Positions 1 through 13,200 of a stretch of DNA of 64,000 bases are shown here, one piece after another. Source of the stretch: Bombyx mori (taxonomy: Eukaryota > Arthropoda > Insecta > Lepidoptera > Bombycidae); assembly GCF_030269925.1 (NCBI RefSeq), contig NC_085114.1, positions 11,426,001 through 11,490,000 on the forward strand. The letters run 5' to 3'. Position numbers and translations under genes: made by a program. Every line of letters begins with the position of its first letter. The first letter of the stretch is position 1. The notes under the pieces are model-generated. The model searched no databases, was not told the origin of the DNA, and was given only the letters and a program-made list of their open reading frames with translations.

Positions 1-385
1 ATTCGAGCGCGCTTTTAAGGAATTTACGAATGATATCTTAATATATAAAATTCGTCAGTTCATTTGTATGTTCGTGAACTCCCCCTAAATAAATAGTTGG
101 AACTATTTTGATGATTTTTTTGTGTGTGTGTTCGTGTAGATTCGAGAATCGTTTAGAGTCATAATTCGGTCCACTACAAAAAAATATATATTTTATTAAA
201 AAATATTGAAATGTTCGAATCTAAGTCATGTGTACAGGACAATGTCTGTCGAGTCCGCTAGTTATATTATAATATTGAACACTACTATTATGATGTTTTT
301 TTTTACTACAGTAAAGTTTTTTTAATCCCTTTTAAAATACTTTATTTATGATAATAAAAATTAACAGCATATTATAAATTTTCAG

Positions 386-3300
386 GTATTCTTTATACTT
401 GAAATTGTTTGTCGTTATGGGTGTGAATTGGACAATCGAGGTGATAGGCTTCGCAGTCGGCGGATCTAACTACTACTGGATTCTTATAGACATATCGAAT
501 ATCGGGCTTGGAATCTTCATATTTTTAATATTCGTTTGGAAAAAGAAAGTCAGAAACCTAATAAGGAAAAGGTAAGGGCACTAATTTGTGAAATACCCTT
601 CCAGGTTTTTTGTTAGGTACCATATTCAAACATCGAATCTAATGCCTCATAAAAAAAATTATTTATTTTTTATTGCTTAGATGGGTGGACTAGCTCACAG
701 CCCACCTGGTGTTAAGTGGTTATTAGAGCCCATAGACATCTACAGCTGCGCCACCCACCTTGAGATATAAGTTCTAAGGTCTCAAGTATAGTTACATCAA
801 GTATAGTTACAACGGCCGCCCCACCCTTCAAACCGAAACGCATTACAGCTTCACGGCAGAAATAGGCAGGGCGGTAGTACCTACCCGCGCGGACTCACAA
901 GAGGTCCTACCTATAATGTGTCCTATAATGTGGGTACTATGAGTTTTTCTTTTCAAGAGATGTGTAAACTAATATTACGGATGAGATAAAGAAATGCAAT
1001 AGGGTGCTGGTGTCTCATATCCGTATCTTTTTACCACATAATGTTACTGTATTTCAGTTTTGTATTTTGATGCTATGCTCGAACAAAACAGAAGGTCTAA
1101 CAGTGACCTCGACTACCAACTTATGCCACCGCATCTGACCGTAGCGTTTGCTTTTTTACGTCCTGTATCTTCGATACCCGTAACACAGGAGAAAATCCTA
1201 GCTTGTGATAGTTATAGTAATAAGGAAAAGAGCATCCCAGTCTCGCTGAATACTAAATAATTTGCAGAGATGGAACGTAGGTGTGCGAATCCGAGCATTT
1301 GTCCGTAAATCATCTTTATTGCTTTGCCTACAAGTATTATATTATCATTTAATAGAAATCACAGACTATTATTTCCAGAACCATATTGTTTAATAGTGTT
1401 TTAACGTATTTCTGATTATCTATTATTAATCTCACAAAAGAGCTAAACATAGATCACCATATTAAGTAATTTATTATACGCTTTGTTAAAACAACTATGG
1501 GGAAAAAACACTTGTACTTGTTCATATTAATGAATTATCGTCATCTTTTAAACATTAGTAATAGTATGATTATATTAATGTTTAAAATATGCATATCATT
1601 AAATTTTAATTATCCAACAGTTAAGCCGCTAGCTTGGCTAGTGTTAGCTTAACATGTCTCACTTTTTGGGATAGTCAAATATAACTTGTGTTCTAGAAAA
1701 TTCACTGCGTTTACAGGAATGAAAGAAACCGTCAAACGAATCAGGACTCTATTCCTAGGTCATCAGAGGAAATAATCATTCCACGTTTGTGATAAAAGTA
1801 AGAGTTTCATGACGCCAATGCACGAACAATTAATACATTGTCGTGTTAATTTCATAAAAAAGCCTTAATTTAATTAATGATGACACAGATTTGTTGTTTT
1901 GTTAACTAAAACAAAAGTGACTATCATTTTACAGTTAACTAATTAATATGTAATGAGGACTTACAATTTTAATATCGCTCATTATTTTCGTTTTTAAGCA
2001 ACGCCGTTAAGTTTCGTAATTTTTAAGTTTAATCCCTGGATAACCCTCCGAGACTTCGCGGTCACAAAGTTTGTGACCGTACAACGTCGTAGCACAGAAT
2101 TGTGTTACGAAGTTTTACATTAGTCTTCTACGACTGCTTTATATGTGTCATACTAATTTAGGAAATTACATAATAATATGTAGGTATGTAGGTACGGATT
2201 TTATTATTTCGACTATAATATCAGCTGTCGATCCACAAAACTTACATTCTAGGTTAGGTTTACGTCAGACTTTTTTTAAACCACAGATAATTGTCATAAA
2301 TTTTTGATTAATTAATTCCATACTACATTAGTATTTTAGGGATTTTAGGCTTACTTGTAAACCAAAGTACAAATTTTATATAGTAATTTGGACACTATAG
2401 GTAACAATTTTTGTAGGAATGGATTGGGAGTCGTACACAAATCAATAGGCACTCAGGTCGTTGACAGGAACAAATTACGAGGTTCTGCCAGAACTGTGAC
2501 ATGTTACGTCTGAAATTGTTAAATAAAATATGTATTCAGTAGCTTTATCCCTAGCTATTTTCTAATACATTATCTTGATGGTAAACATATGTTGTTAGAC
2601 TTTTCTCAAATTTAAGAGTTCGTACCTTTTATTATAATATTATCTGTTCAAAAAAATATACAAGATATTAATCCGGTACATAATGTTTTGAATAAATTCG
2701 GAATACCTATCTAAATTATTTTCGAGCCACTGTTCTGTAGAACAATGAGCCAATACAGAAACTAAAATCGGTTATGCAAATTACATTTACAATGGAATAC
2801 TTTCAACCATAGATTATACACTTAATATACTTTCAACGTTGTCGCTCTAATAAAAACACATTAAAAGCTTTCGGAAAGGGGCTTTGCAAACAAATATTAA
2901 GTTAACGTTTACTGTCAATATGTGTCAATACAGTTTGTTTAGTAAATTGAGTTATGATATGATGAAACAGCAACGCAAGAAGTTTTGTTTGGTTTGCGAA
3001 TTTCCCACAGTTATTTAATGGAAACTCTGTCAATTATGTTTAAAGTAAATGAGTTATTAGCCATTAATAAAATTAAATCCAAACATAAATTTTCATATGT
3101 TCACATGAATAAATTTTTTTTTTTTTTTCAATAATTGTTGAGTGAAATATTCAACGCTCAGGAAATTAATTGAAAAGTGATTTATTACATTCCATCCCAA
3201 CCCATTGACAAAGACCACTAAATTTTTTACAACCAAGAAGAACCAATAAAAATTAAGGTACTAATTTTAATCCACATTAAGTAATATTGATTGATTGATG

Positions 3301-3558
3301 TGACGTAATAATACAAATTGTATGTTTATGTGTATGTATATGCATATATATGTATGTATGTGTGTATGTGTATGTATATGTATATGTACATATTTCACTG
3401 AATCGGTACACCGCGCGTAATTCGTTTCCAAATGATTCTTGTCCATCTGATGGTTGTCTGAAGAAATCGCTCGTAGCGATAAGACCGCCAATTGTACTTT
3501 TTTTGTATTTAATGTATCGCATTGTTTATTTATCTGTTGGTGTATAATAAAAATACTG

Positions 3559-3657
<99 letters not shown>

Positions 3658-4201
3658 TCCACTCTGCTAATTTATGGCGGATAGAACCGTTGATCAGACT
3701 ATAGTCAGACAAAAATCTGCCCTGAAATCAATAGCTTGCGTATGTTACAATTAACTTAGGTATTTAGTATTGTTGATGGTTTTAACTCGACGGTGGCTCG
3801 GCAGTTTTAGTACTTTGTACTGCAATACTACCTATTTTAATTTTAAAAGTCACCGTTCCGTTTACCCCATAAAGTCCTTCAGAAAAGATCGAGTACGAGT
3901 ATTAGCTTTGTTAAGATGTAAATATAAACTTATGATAGATTAATCTTAACCGTATCTACAATCGTTTTAGTGTACTCTAAAATTACGTCCTTGTACACTA
4001 AGATAATAATAGCTAATAAAAGCTTTGATCAACCTAAGTGCAAGTCTACATACATTTGATTATTTCAGATTTCAACAAATCCGAGGTCAACGTGTTTCTT
4101 CTGACGGACCAGGAATAAAGTGGACCACCAGCTCTGCACCCACAGAGGACACACGCGTATCGGGCGACGAATCCCTGATAAGATTAAAGGAATTGCGTTA
4201 G
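386..4201 (+). CDS. Methuselah-like GPCR, last two coding exons (5' part outside window)
   Basis: Two exons join in frame: 386-571 (acceptor TTTTCAG, donor AAAAG|GTAAGG) and 4069-4201 (acceptor TATTTCAG, stop TAG at 4199-4201). The first encodes a short amphipathic stretch containing LKLFVVMGVNWTIEV, then a hydrophobic helix ending FIFLIFVWKKKVRNLIRK. This is the TM6-loop-TM7 layout of Methuselah-type family B GPCRs, which typically carry a 'LKLFVVMG..W..E' segment and a 'FVWKKKV' end to TM7. The second encodes a 43-residue polar, Ser/Thr-rich cytoplasmic tail. The split codon (AG|A, Arg) keeps the frame, which supports the pairing. The ectodomain and TM1-5 must lie upstream of base 1. Family assignment is from remembered motifs and no ligand can be inferred. 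The 3.5-kb intron between the exons carries a SINE and microsatellites. Confidence 0.75.
655..915 (-). repeat. Bm1-like SINE, 5'-truncated
   Basis: Minus-oriented copy: T-run then TTGCTTAGATGGGTGGAC, which is the complement of the SINE 3' end, through to AAGAGGTCCTACC. A short internal duplication (TCAAGTATAGTTACA twice, about 783-812) marks this copy. It lies in the GPCR intron. Confidence 0.85.
2053..2112. repeat. Palindrome cluster
   Basis: CGGTCACAAA at 2059-2068 faces TTTGTGACCG at 2070-2079, a perfect 10-bp inverted repeat around a single G. A looser outer pair (ACTTCG near 2053, CGAAGT near 2107) and an inner GCACA/TGTGT pair flank it. It may be the relic of a fold-back element. No function can be assigned. 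Confidence 0.5.
3319..3392. repeat. TATG/TGTA microsatellite
   Basis: Imperfect alternation of TATG, TGTA and TATA units for about 70 bases. Open reading frames across it are compositional artefacts. Confidence 0.85.
3561..3660. repeat. (CT)n microsatellite
   Basis: About 100 bases of nearly pure CT dinucleotide with one G interruption near 3645. It creates long Ser-Leu and Arg-Glu open frames on the two strands that are not genes. Confidence 0.98.
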
Positions 4202-5109
4202 TGGAGAAAGAGGTATAGTTCAATAAATTAATAAATAAATAAAATCTAGAAATAGTCGTCTAAATACCACCTCACTGGTCATCGTTTGCTGTAAGCCATA
4301 AGAACTACGTCTCTATAATTAAAGATATATAGTAGAATTTGGCGAAGATATGTGATATATGGAATAGATGACGGAGTGCTGTTGTTTAGTAGGTACGTAT
4401 TGTTTACATACCATCAAGAAACTGAGAGAAGATCTGATTCATATCTGACAAGCTATAATATATTAAGTACCTATTATCTACTATTAACGTATTGTGGAAA
4501 AGAAAATAGATTTTTGCGTGTGACCTCTTTTTTTAATACTCGTCACAGATTATGAAATAATTTACAGTTTTTACAGATACCAATAAAACAAAAGTATCGT
4601 GAAACAATGATCAGTACATATTATTGTTTTTCGAAAACGGCTTTATTCTATTGTCAGAGAAGTTTATGTAGGTACATATTTACAAAAAATGTCGTAACTG
4701 GAACAGAATATTAATTTAATAAACTAAACTCCATAACTTCTTTTGTGCTTTGTCTCATTCTCGGAACCGTTAATTTCGTATCTGGGAAGAATAATAATTA
4801 TTCTGTAATGGTGGTTTATTTGCAAAAAAAAACTGATATTGTTTTGATTCCATATCAAAATTACTAAATCGATTACAAAAGACGATTTGTTTTGTATAAC
4901 AAATAGCGCAACATACATCTTAATGTTAGTAAAGTGTAGGTACATAAGTTTGACAGTAGAAGTTATTAGTTTTCTTCTTAATTTAATGTGGATTTTAATT
5001 CATTTTGCTTCGAAACGTTTAAATGACATGATATTGTATTTTAGACTGTCACTGCGTTTATTGTTTAAGTATCTACCAGAAATTTTTCATCTCTACTAGT
5101 AATTACATA

Positions 5110-5396
5110 TCTATATATAAAAATGAATTGCTGTTCGTTAGTCTCGCTAAAACTCGAGAACGGCTGGACCGATTTGGCTAATTTTGGTCTTGAATTATTT
5201 GTGAAAGTTCAGAGAAGGTTTAAAAGGTAGATAAATATGAAAATGCTCGGAATTAAATAAAAATAACAATTTTGTTTTCCCTTGGATGTGTCCCCGTCGG
5301 ACGGATTCCTTTTGTTTGTTTTAAGTATATTTTATACAAATGTTTAGGTTTTTTATTTATCGATTGAGGCACTACGAAGTCTGCCGGGTTAGCTAG
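5110..5396 (+). mobile_element. Non-autonomous Helitron, about 287 bp
   Basis: Starts TCTATATATAAAAATGAATT and ends GGGTTAGCTAG followed by T, preceded by A. A 5' TC, a 3' CTAG and an A|T target fit Helitron rules. The body carries the conserved ACGGCTGGACCGATTTGG and CGTCGGACGGATTCC segments. The same family recurs at 6807, 49847, 49990 and 53772. There is no Rep/helicase coding. Confidence 0.8.
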
Positions 5397-6806
5397 TTTT
5401 TAATAAAAAATATATTTTTATACCAGGTAACTGCCCAGAGCTTCGCACGCGTGGACTACACTTTGTAGTTAGTATGCAGGCTAACACTGTCGATCTTTCA
5501 TCGCACTACTCTGCAATGAAAAGTGATGATAACTAAAATTTTACTAAATGCATAGCGAATTTCGTAAAAATCATGATATGAGTTTAGAAACGTAACAAAT
5601 AAATCAAATTATTTTCGTACTTTATATCTTAGTACGGATGATGAAGCTACAGCTATTTTAGGCCATCAGATCAAAGAAAAACCGAACTTAACCTCATTTT
5701 TCCAAGAATGAATTTTATCTTATCTTATTTGTTTCCAGATAGCATGACACGTTCGAGCCAAAGAATTCTCATGACGCCTTGAAACTAAAGGATGTACCTA
5801 TATATATCATAAAATATTTAATCGTTGTCACGTACTAGATATAAGTAAACCGTTGCTGGAGGAAAGGAAGAGGAATACAAGTACTGGTTATTTTTACACG
5901 AAAACATATTATTATGATAATCGTGATACAAATTATTTTAAGAAGAAACGCGACTGCCATTTTTTAAATTCTAAATCTAAATCCAAATAAAATTTGCAAA
6001 TTCTAAATTCAAATTTGTTATTCTAATTTAAACAGAAGAATAAGTTTTGAGGTCCTAAAGGTCCTAACGGTCCAATCTTTTCCGCTGCATAGTTAAAAAT
6101 TGGCTGACACCCGTGGGTCAAGTTCTTTTTTGAAGTACCTATAATTGTTTTTTGCGACACTATTTTTGCCGGTGTCGTTTATAAAAATCTTCAATAAATA
6201 AAATTTATAAGTACATATATACTATGAAGAGAAACGAGATGAAGTTGATTAATTTGAGACTTGAGCCCCAGAAGCTAATCCAGCGGTTTTATTTCATTTT
6301 CCCACATTTTAACACATTTACAAATGCTAAACAGTTAATAAGCTATCGTTATTAAACATTTAAACCTAAAGGTATCTACACTAAATTAACAAACATAACT
6401 TCACAACCAAAAAAGCGTTTCGTGCAACGCTGGGATTCGCAAAGATTCTCACAAGTATGAGGCCTTCTCTTGATATGTCCAGATTCATGAAATATGTAGG
6501 TATCTATGGATGTCGTAACAAAAGGAGAAGTAGGTTATTTTAGTTACGTTTCGGCAATGGTTTTCTCTCAACGCCATTTTTGTTTAAAAGAGATTAAAGA
6601 AACTTTGTTACCGTAGTTTTAATTGTAGCAAGAATATAATTATGCCATATTTGATTCTCGTAGCCTTTTGCTAATTTTGTTGATGTTAACATACTGTTAT
6701 GTACATACCTAAATACTTTTCTTAGCATTTCATTTGATCGTTGAATGTAGAAAGTAAGTTAGCATAAGTTAGTAATTAACACATTTATTAAATTTATGAA
6801 AGGAAA

Positions 6807-7096
6807 TCTATTTATATAAAAATGAATTGCTGTTCGTTAGTCTCGCTAAAACTCGAGAACGGCCCGACCGACTTTGCTAATTTTGGTCTTGAATTATTTA
6901 TGGAAGTCCAGAGAAGGTTTAAAAGGTAAATAAATGTGAAAATGCTGGGACTTAAATAAAAATAACAATTTTGTTTTTCCTTTGATGTGTCCCCCGTCGG
7001 ACGGATTCCTTTTGTTTGTTTTAAGTTTATTTTATACAAAAGTTTAGGTCTTTTATTTATCGATTGACGCACTACGAAGTCTGCCGGGTCAGCTAG
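6807..7096 (+). mobile_element. Non-autonomous Helitron, same family
   Basis: TC start at 6807, CTAG end at 7093-7096, flanked by A and T. It is closely similar to the copy at 5110 over its full length, with scattered substitutions. An antisense open frame inside it has no protein similarity that I recognise. Confidence 0.8.
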
Positions 7097-7270
7097 TTCA
7101 TTTATAAAAGGACAAATAGGTATGAATGATTTGTTAAAGGAATTATATATAAACAGAGATAGATTGTTATGGCATATGAAACGAACGAACAGTTTGCATT
7201 TAATTATTTTATTTACGTAGGTACATAGAGTTTAGTAAAATTTTGTTGATAGTTTTAAGGAAAGTAAGTA

Positions 7271-7735
7271 AGTCGTCGTGGCCTAAAGAATAAGACGTCC
7301 GGTGCATTCGTATCTAGCGATGTAACGGTGTTCGAATCCCGCAGGCGAGTACCAATTTTTCTAATGAAATACGTACTTAACAAATGTTCACGATTGACTT
7401 TCACGGTAAAGGAATAATATCGTGTAATAAAAATCAAACCCGCAAATTTTAATTTGCGTAATGACTGGTGGTAGGACCTCTTGTGAGTCCGCGCAGGTAG
7501 GTACCACCACCCTGCCTATTTCTGCCGTGAAGCAGTAATGCGTTTCGGTTTAACCCCACCCTTTAAAGCTGTAAAGCTGTAGCAGCTGTTGTAATTATAC
7601 TTGAGACCTTAGAACTTATATCTCAAGGTGGGTGGCGCATTTACGTTATAGATGTCTATGGGTTCCAGTGACCACTTAGCACCAGGTGGGCTGTGAGCTC
7701 GTCCACCCATCTAAGCAATAAAAAAATAAAAAGTA
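7271..7735 (+). mobile_element. Full-length Bm1 SINE
   Basis: Starts with a tRNA-like pol III head: A-box-like GTGGCCTAAAGAATAAGACG and B-box-like GTGTTCGAATCCC. The Bm1 body follows and ends CATCTAAGCAATAAAAAAAT. Most other copies in the window lack this head. It is probably transcriptionally dead apart from possible residual pol III activity. Confidence 0.9.
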
Positions 7736-8830
7736 AAATAAAACGCGGCATAAAAATTCGTTCTATCGCTAATTAATTTCTAGTATTACAACAACTCGTG
7801 TAAATAATAAATATTATTCATTATAAAAGCCTTGTACCTCATTTACAACAAAATTATAAATTAGTATCTAATTTTAAGATTTCTTTTATTTTCTTATATA
7901 TATAGAAAGTGAGTTGTCACCATGTCATGTCAAGGACAACTGCAATAAATGCAATGCCAGGGATACAGCAAAGTCGCTGTCGTCCGTTCTAACAGTAACA
8001 TCTATGAAACAGTATTTTCTTTTTATTATGCCTAACATCAATTTAATTTTGTAAAATTAAATACTACTTCTACAATGCATTAAGCCTATAACAATACAGT
8101 CTAAAAACGAACACATTGCTTTTCAATTTCAAATGGGCATAATTTATTTTATTTATATTTGTTGTTACCTTCATAAAGAAAAGACTTAAGTAGTTATTTA
8201 CGTAATAAAACCATATTTTTGTCGTACTTTTCGATTAATTAAGCTATAAATACTTTAATAAACCACCTATAATTAAGATTTAGATACATAGTATTTTAAT
8301 GCATTTAATAAATACCTAATATCCAAAGTCAATCTCTTCGTTTTATTTATTCCTAGTATTTACCTGCAGAATTGTACGCATTATAAGGTGTCAATGACAA
8401 TACAGAGTCACTAAAGTGAATATTTAAATATAATATTGATTTTAAATGTTTGAGACCCTTATTTTTCTACATTTACACCATGTAGTAGCCTACTACAATT
8501 TACTTGCTCGGACCATTCCTGTATTTGTATTGGAGTCATTAGAGGGTTGAAGTAATGAGCAGCTTAGAATAGCACAGTTTTCCTTTTAAAAATGTGAAGT
8601 AGTGCTAGTGGTTATGTGCAGCGCTCTTTACCTTTGAAGTAACTAAATTTTGGTTACTCATTGTACTACATTTTAATGTTTTGAGATATTCATATCTTCT
8701 CCATTCAAGACGATCGTTTCTACTACTACTAGCTCTATTCTTCACGATTATAGTAGAGTTGTATGTGAAATTTGAAACCAGTGTATCGGTATTGATAATT
8801 AATGTATGATGTAAATTATTACTCCCTCTG

Positions 8831-9499
8831 ATGGCTCCTCTTCACAATCGGCCATGATGGGCAATTATAGAAACTCACGGTAGTGTAGAGGGCATAAATG
8901 TGTGTGATCGGCCATCATCGCGTGTGATCGTGCGCAACCGGCGTCGCGTCGTATCGGTAGATCAAAGGAATTATGGCCCATGATTGTGTGAGCGTCCACA
9001 CCATCGCCGATTAGTCAGGATGTAGTTGTCTCGAGTGTGTGTCAATTGTGTCGACTACAAAACTATGGTTGCGTGGACCTTGTTTTGTTCCGATTGATAG
9101 CCACCCCACCCACCCCCTTCTCTCCCTCCATCTTGTTTATCGATAACGGTAAGCAGCGGCTTGGCTCTGCTCCTAGCATTGCTGAAGTCCATGGGTGACG
9201 GTAAACTCTCACCATCAGGTGGGCCGTATGCACGTCTGTCTACAAGGGGGATTTAAGAAAAAAAAAGTTCTCACGATTCTTTTTTCGCGCACATTAACTA
9301 AATGACTACTTATATGACCTAACTAAAAATATTGCCGCAGCCGCGATCTCCCGATTTCCATCATCGATACTTAGACGTCCATATCAGTAGACAGTCAGTA
9401 AATGAACGTTCACGATTGTATGGAGAGTTGCCCGATCATGGCGGCGATGATAGACGATCGTTTGTTGGCCTATCATGGCCGATTGTGAAGAGGAACCAT
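8831..9499. mobile_element. 669-bp TIR element (MITE-like) with a nested LINE tail
   Basis: The left end (8831-8862, ATGGCTCCTCTTCACAATCG...) and right end (9468-9499) are inverted copies of about 32 bp with two mismatches. The interior holds several further GATCGGCCATCATCG / ATCATGGC motifs, plus an inserted LINE tail at 9144-9260. I see no convincing target-site duplication, so the superfamily is unassigned. There is no transposase. Confidence 0.75.
9144..9260 (+). repeat. LINE 3'-end fragment, family A
   Basis: GCAGCGGCTTGGCTCTGCTC through CATCAGGTGGGCCGTATGC and an A-rich tail. It is the same tail as at 17436, 50572 and, on the minus strand, 12930, 46350 and 47005. It sits inside the TIR element and therefore inserted after it. 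Confidence 0.75.
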
Positions 9500-10234
9500 G
9501 ACACTACATGACGGTCACAACCACTCTGTCAAGAGTGAAACGTTTAAGAAGAAAGAAAATCTGAGCAGAAAAAAAATGTTTCAGTTTTTTATTAGCAGAA
9601 AACGATTTGAAAAAATTTAACAAATTTACACATACAAAGACACCAAAATATTATTTTTTTCGCCTAAGAGTAATGAACTAAAGAACTAAGAAACTAAAAC
9701 CCAGACTTCAAATAAAAGATAAAGGATTTGCATGTAGTACATATGTATTACATTCCCTTTGTCTGCCTACATGGATAGCTACCATCAGAGCCAATGTCAA
9801 ACGTCAAAATCGGTCAAAAACTACAAAAACGAATGAACATTAAATTTTAGAATTAAATTGCGAAGCGTAATGATACGGTTGATCTGGCTTTTTTTAAATT
9901 TTGATAAAGTTTTTGGCTAACGAAACTAAGAAGATTCACGCTAATTGCAAGAGTGCTTACCGCATTAGTGTTAATTATTAAGGTTGTGATATTTTATAAA
10001 TTCGAAGTTCTTCATTCGTACGTTGTTAATAACGTAACTTTTGATATTGCTTCTTTTTGATCGTTATAAAATGATTATACATTTTATTCATTTATTTTCG
10101 TCCTCATTATCAGATTTCTTTCAGTATGATAAGGTTATATAAATAAAAACTAATACAAAAAATTGACAAATCAGCGAAATAATGTAATCAAATAGATTCA
10201 TGAAAATAACCTTTGTACTTTTGTTAAAATTAAA

Positions 10235-13200
10235 ATGAATTATATCATATTAAGTTTTTCTGTAATAGTGTTGTTAGTATCAGTAACAGTTTCATATATA
10301 GTGATATTCCATCCAGGTGGGTTGTGACATGAATTTTAAATATATTCATTGTAATAGGTGCAGACTAGATTCATTCTGTGACTATTTATTACACCTGATA
10401 TCTAACATCTAATCGTGTATCAATATCAAAGTTTTCACATCAAGTTGGTCAAGGAATCAGTCATGTTTTTTGTTCTAGTAAGAATAAAAAACATATCTTA
10501 CATTTAACACGCTATTTTGTGCTTAAGGTCTTTGTTGAATATTACATTTGGTATTGAACAAAACATTAAAATACATATCGTAATAATAATATTTAAGATA
10601 GTATATTTAGAAAATATAATAATATAGAAGCTAATAATATCTTAACTATTTTATATGTATAAATCCTGTTCTCATTTTTAGCTAGAGTAATGGCACATAA
10701 TGGCCTCTTGTTTGTATCAAATGCTGCAAAAGCACACATTGCCTGTATGAAGGCAGCTAAGTATGTGCGGAATGTTATGTATGTGAAGATTAAAATAAAT
10801 GCTGAGAATTCTTCACAAGTGATCGGTAGACAAATTGTAAACATTTATACAAAGGTAAGAAGATCTCTGTAATGTTATTTACTTTAGTTGTGAAAGATTT
10901 TCCACTATCAAAAACAAGAAAGTTCTGGTTTTGCTATAATGTATAAAGCACTGATAAAGTTGTTGAACGGGTTTGTTTAAGATTAATATGCAAAAGAATA
11001 AACTATACTTTTGCATGCCTGCAGTATTCATGAGGAATTTTATAAAAAAAAAAAAAAGATCAAACACCTGTATACTCTTATATATAGGTTCAGGTTTTAT
11101 TACCATATCTACCTTGACAGTTTAAAACTATTTACTCGTGTCAAAGAAATCATTAGGAATTACGAAACAATACTTATAGAGAATCATATAAAACAGATTT
11201 CTGTTCCAGAATTATTTTAAAATAGTAATGTTAGTAGCTATCAATTCTTATTAATATCATTGATAATGTTTTATAAAACTTAACATTGTTAACAGATATT
11301 ATAGAGCTGTGCTTATTTTTTCATTATTGGGCATCAAACATTGCAGAAAATAACAAAAGATAGTTGCAATACTACTATATTACACCATATTAATTATAAT
11401 ATTGAGGTTGTATAGGTGTCTTACCTGCAATTATTAATGTATGTGAATGTCTTATCATTGTAAAGTACTTAGACTTATTTGAGTAAAATATTAGCTACAT
11501 TGTCTAAATATAAAATCAATTATTGAATAAATACTTGATATCTCTCTTTCTCTACCAGGCTCAAACCAATATAGACATAAGGTTAATGGTGAAACCATAT
11601 GAAAAAAGTAAGGATATTATCACACGTCAACCAATTGATTTGATTATGTATGACAGTGAATCAGCTAAAGAAGTCGAAGTTTTGAGAAAGTCAGTGAAGT
11701 CTCTGGACAGAGGATACAGATTGCAGAATATAGGTGTGTATTCTTATTGTCTTTCTATTTGATCTGATTGTGCCAGAACATATTTTTTTAATCTATTTGT
11801 TAATTTATTTTTATTTTATTTTTGTTGGCATGTGACCCATGTGTTGCAGCAGCTACCGTTGCTCATGGACATCAGTAATAGCAAGTCAGTCACCGTCGGG
11901 TATTAAAGACTCTTCAAACCTTGTTTTAAGATGTATCTGTGATATTAATCATATTTTAAAATAACAAAAAAAACTATGTATTGTTTTTATAAATCAATAT
12001 TGCGACATATTTTTTATTATTTTAGACACCAGTGACTCACCGATAGAGAATAATGTCAATGAAGAAGTAAAGGCGTATGAGTATGTTGCTCTGGGAGGGA
12101 CATTTGACCGACTGCATAATGGACACAAGATATTGCTGTCACAAGCTGTGCTGCGCTCCACTAGGCATGTCACGGTGGGCGTCACTGATGTTAATATGAT
12201 TCAGTGTAAGATTTTAGAACTTAATTGTTCAATGAAGTAGGTTCTCAAAATATTAATCTAAAAAAGTTCTAATGTACATATTTTATTCATTATCAATTGA
12301 TGTTTGATAAGCAATATGAAATATATATTTATATATGTATATAAACTGACAACCTATCGAGGTTTGCGGGGATCCGCTTAATGCAAGCCTGCGCACTACT
12401 GATCTTTGTGGTGAGGCTTGGGGGAGGCTTATGTCCAGCCGGGGACTGGACTGGACTCAATATCATCATCTTTAAATCTTCTATATACAATAAATAATAA
12501 ATACAAATATTTTATAGTCAGTTTTCTGTTTATTGCGGATAAAATAGCAAAAAATACTTGGATTATCAGCGTTACAACGTTAAACAGAGGTCAATGTAAT
12601 ATGACGGATTTTCTGCATGCTTGGCATTGCTGCAACCCACATTCACCACCGTTTTTTGTAACTTCCCAAAGTAACTTGATTCTTAAAGTAGTTTTTTAAA
12701 GTTCTTCGATTTGTTTTATTGCCAAGATATTTAGTGCCAAGATTCGAAATAAAAATTAAATCTATTTTTTTAGCCAAGAAGCTATGGGAATTGATTGAAC
12801 CAGTTGAAAAAAGGATTGAAACTGTTCTACAATTTCTAAACGATATAAATCCAGACTTGGAATACAATGTTTTTCCGCTGAAAGATCTTTATGGACCTAC
12901 AAAAGATGATCCCAAATTTCAGGTTTGATTAGTATAATTTTTTTTATTGCCATTGTAAGCAAACAATTTTATGGTCCACCTGAATGTTAGTAGCCACTAT
13001 CGCCTTTGGACATTGACGATAGCAAAGGTCACAGCCAAGCCTCTGGCTATTACCGACTATACTACTGCTGCCTAATTAATAAGTATGTATTTTAGTATTT
13101 CATTTTATTATTTCTGACTAATGCAAAAGAACTTCATAATATGATAATCTCTTTCAACTTTTTTACACATGAATACATGTAATGTAAATGTGTGTTGATT

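Larger units (their letters stand above)
572..4068 (+). other. Last intron of the Methuselah-like gene
   Basis: Noncoding, AT-rich. Besides the Bm1 fragment (655-915), palindrome (2053-2112) and microsatellites listed separately, I see a small hairpin at 1620-1653 (GTTAAGC...GCTTAAC). An open frame at 1060-1260 follows a usable acceptor, but the upstream exon enters that stretch in another frame and stops after four codons. Confidence 0.6.
4202..8830. other. Intergenic region, Methuselah-like gene to CoA synthase
   Basis: No coding exon recognised. The stretch is AT-rich and holds two Helitrons and one full-length SINE, listed separately. The remainder (about 4202-5100, 5400-6800, 7740-8830) shows no motif I can assign. 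AATAAA-like signals just after 4201 (AATAAATAAATAAA, about 4223-4240) could serve the GPCR transcript. Confidence 0.6.

Noticed and set aside
1060..1260. 66-codon open frame after a plausible acceptor
   Set aside because: The preceding GPCR exon ends in a phase that reads a different frame here and stops after four codons. The translation resembles nothing I know.
3267..3712. Arg-Glu and Ser-Leu repeat open frames on both strands
   Set aside because: They are the six-frame readings of the (CT)n and TATG microsatellites. No start context, splice site or non-repeat domain supports a gene.
7285..7345. tRNA gene
   Set aside because: A and B boxes are present, but the sequence continues into the Bm1 body and ends in an A-run, so this is a SINE head. 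The same holds for 26085 and, on the minus strand, 13946 and 33825.
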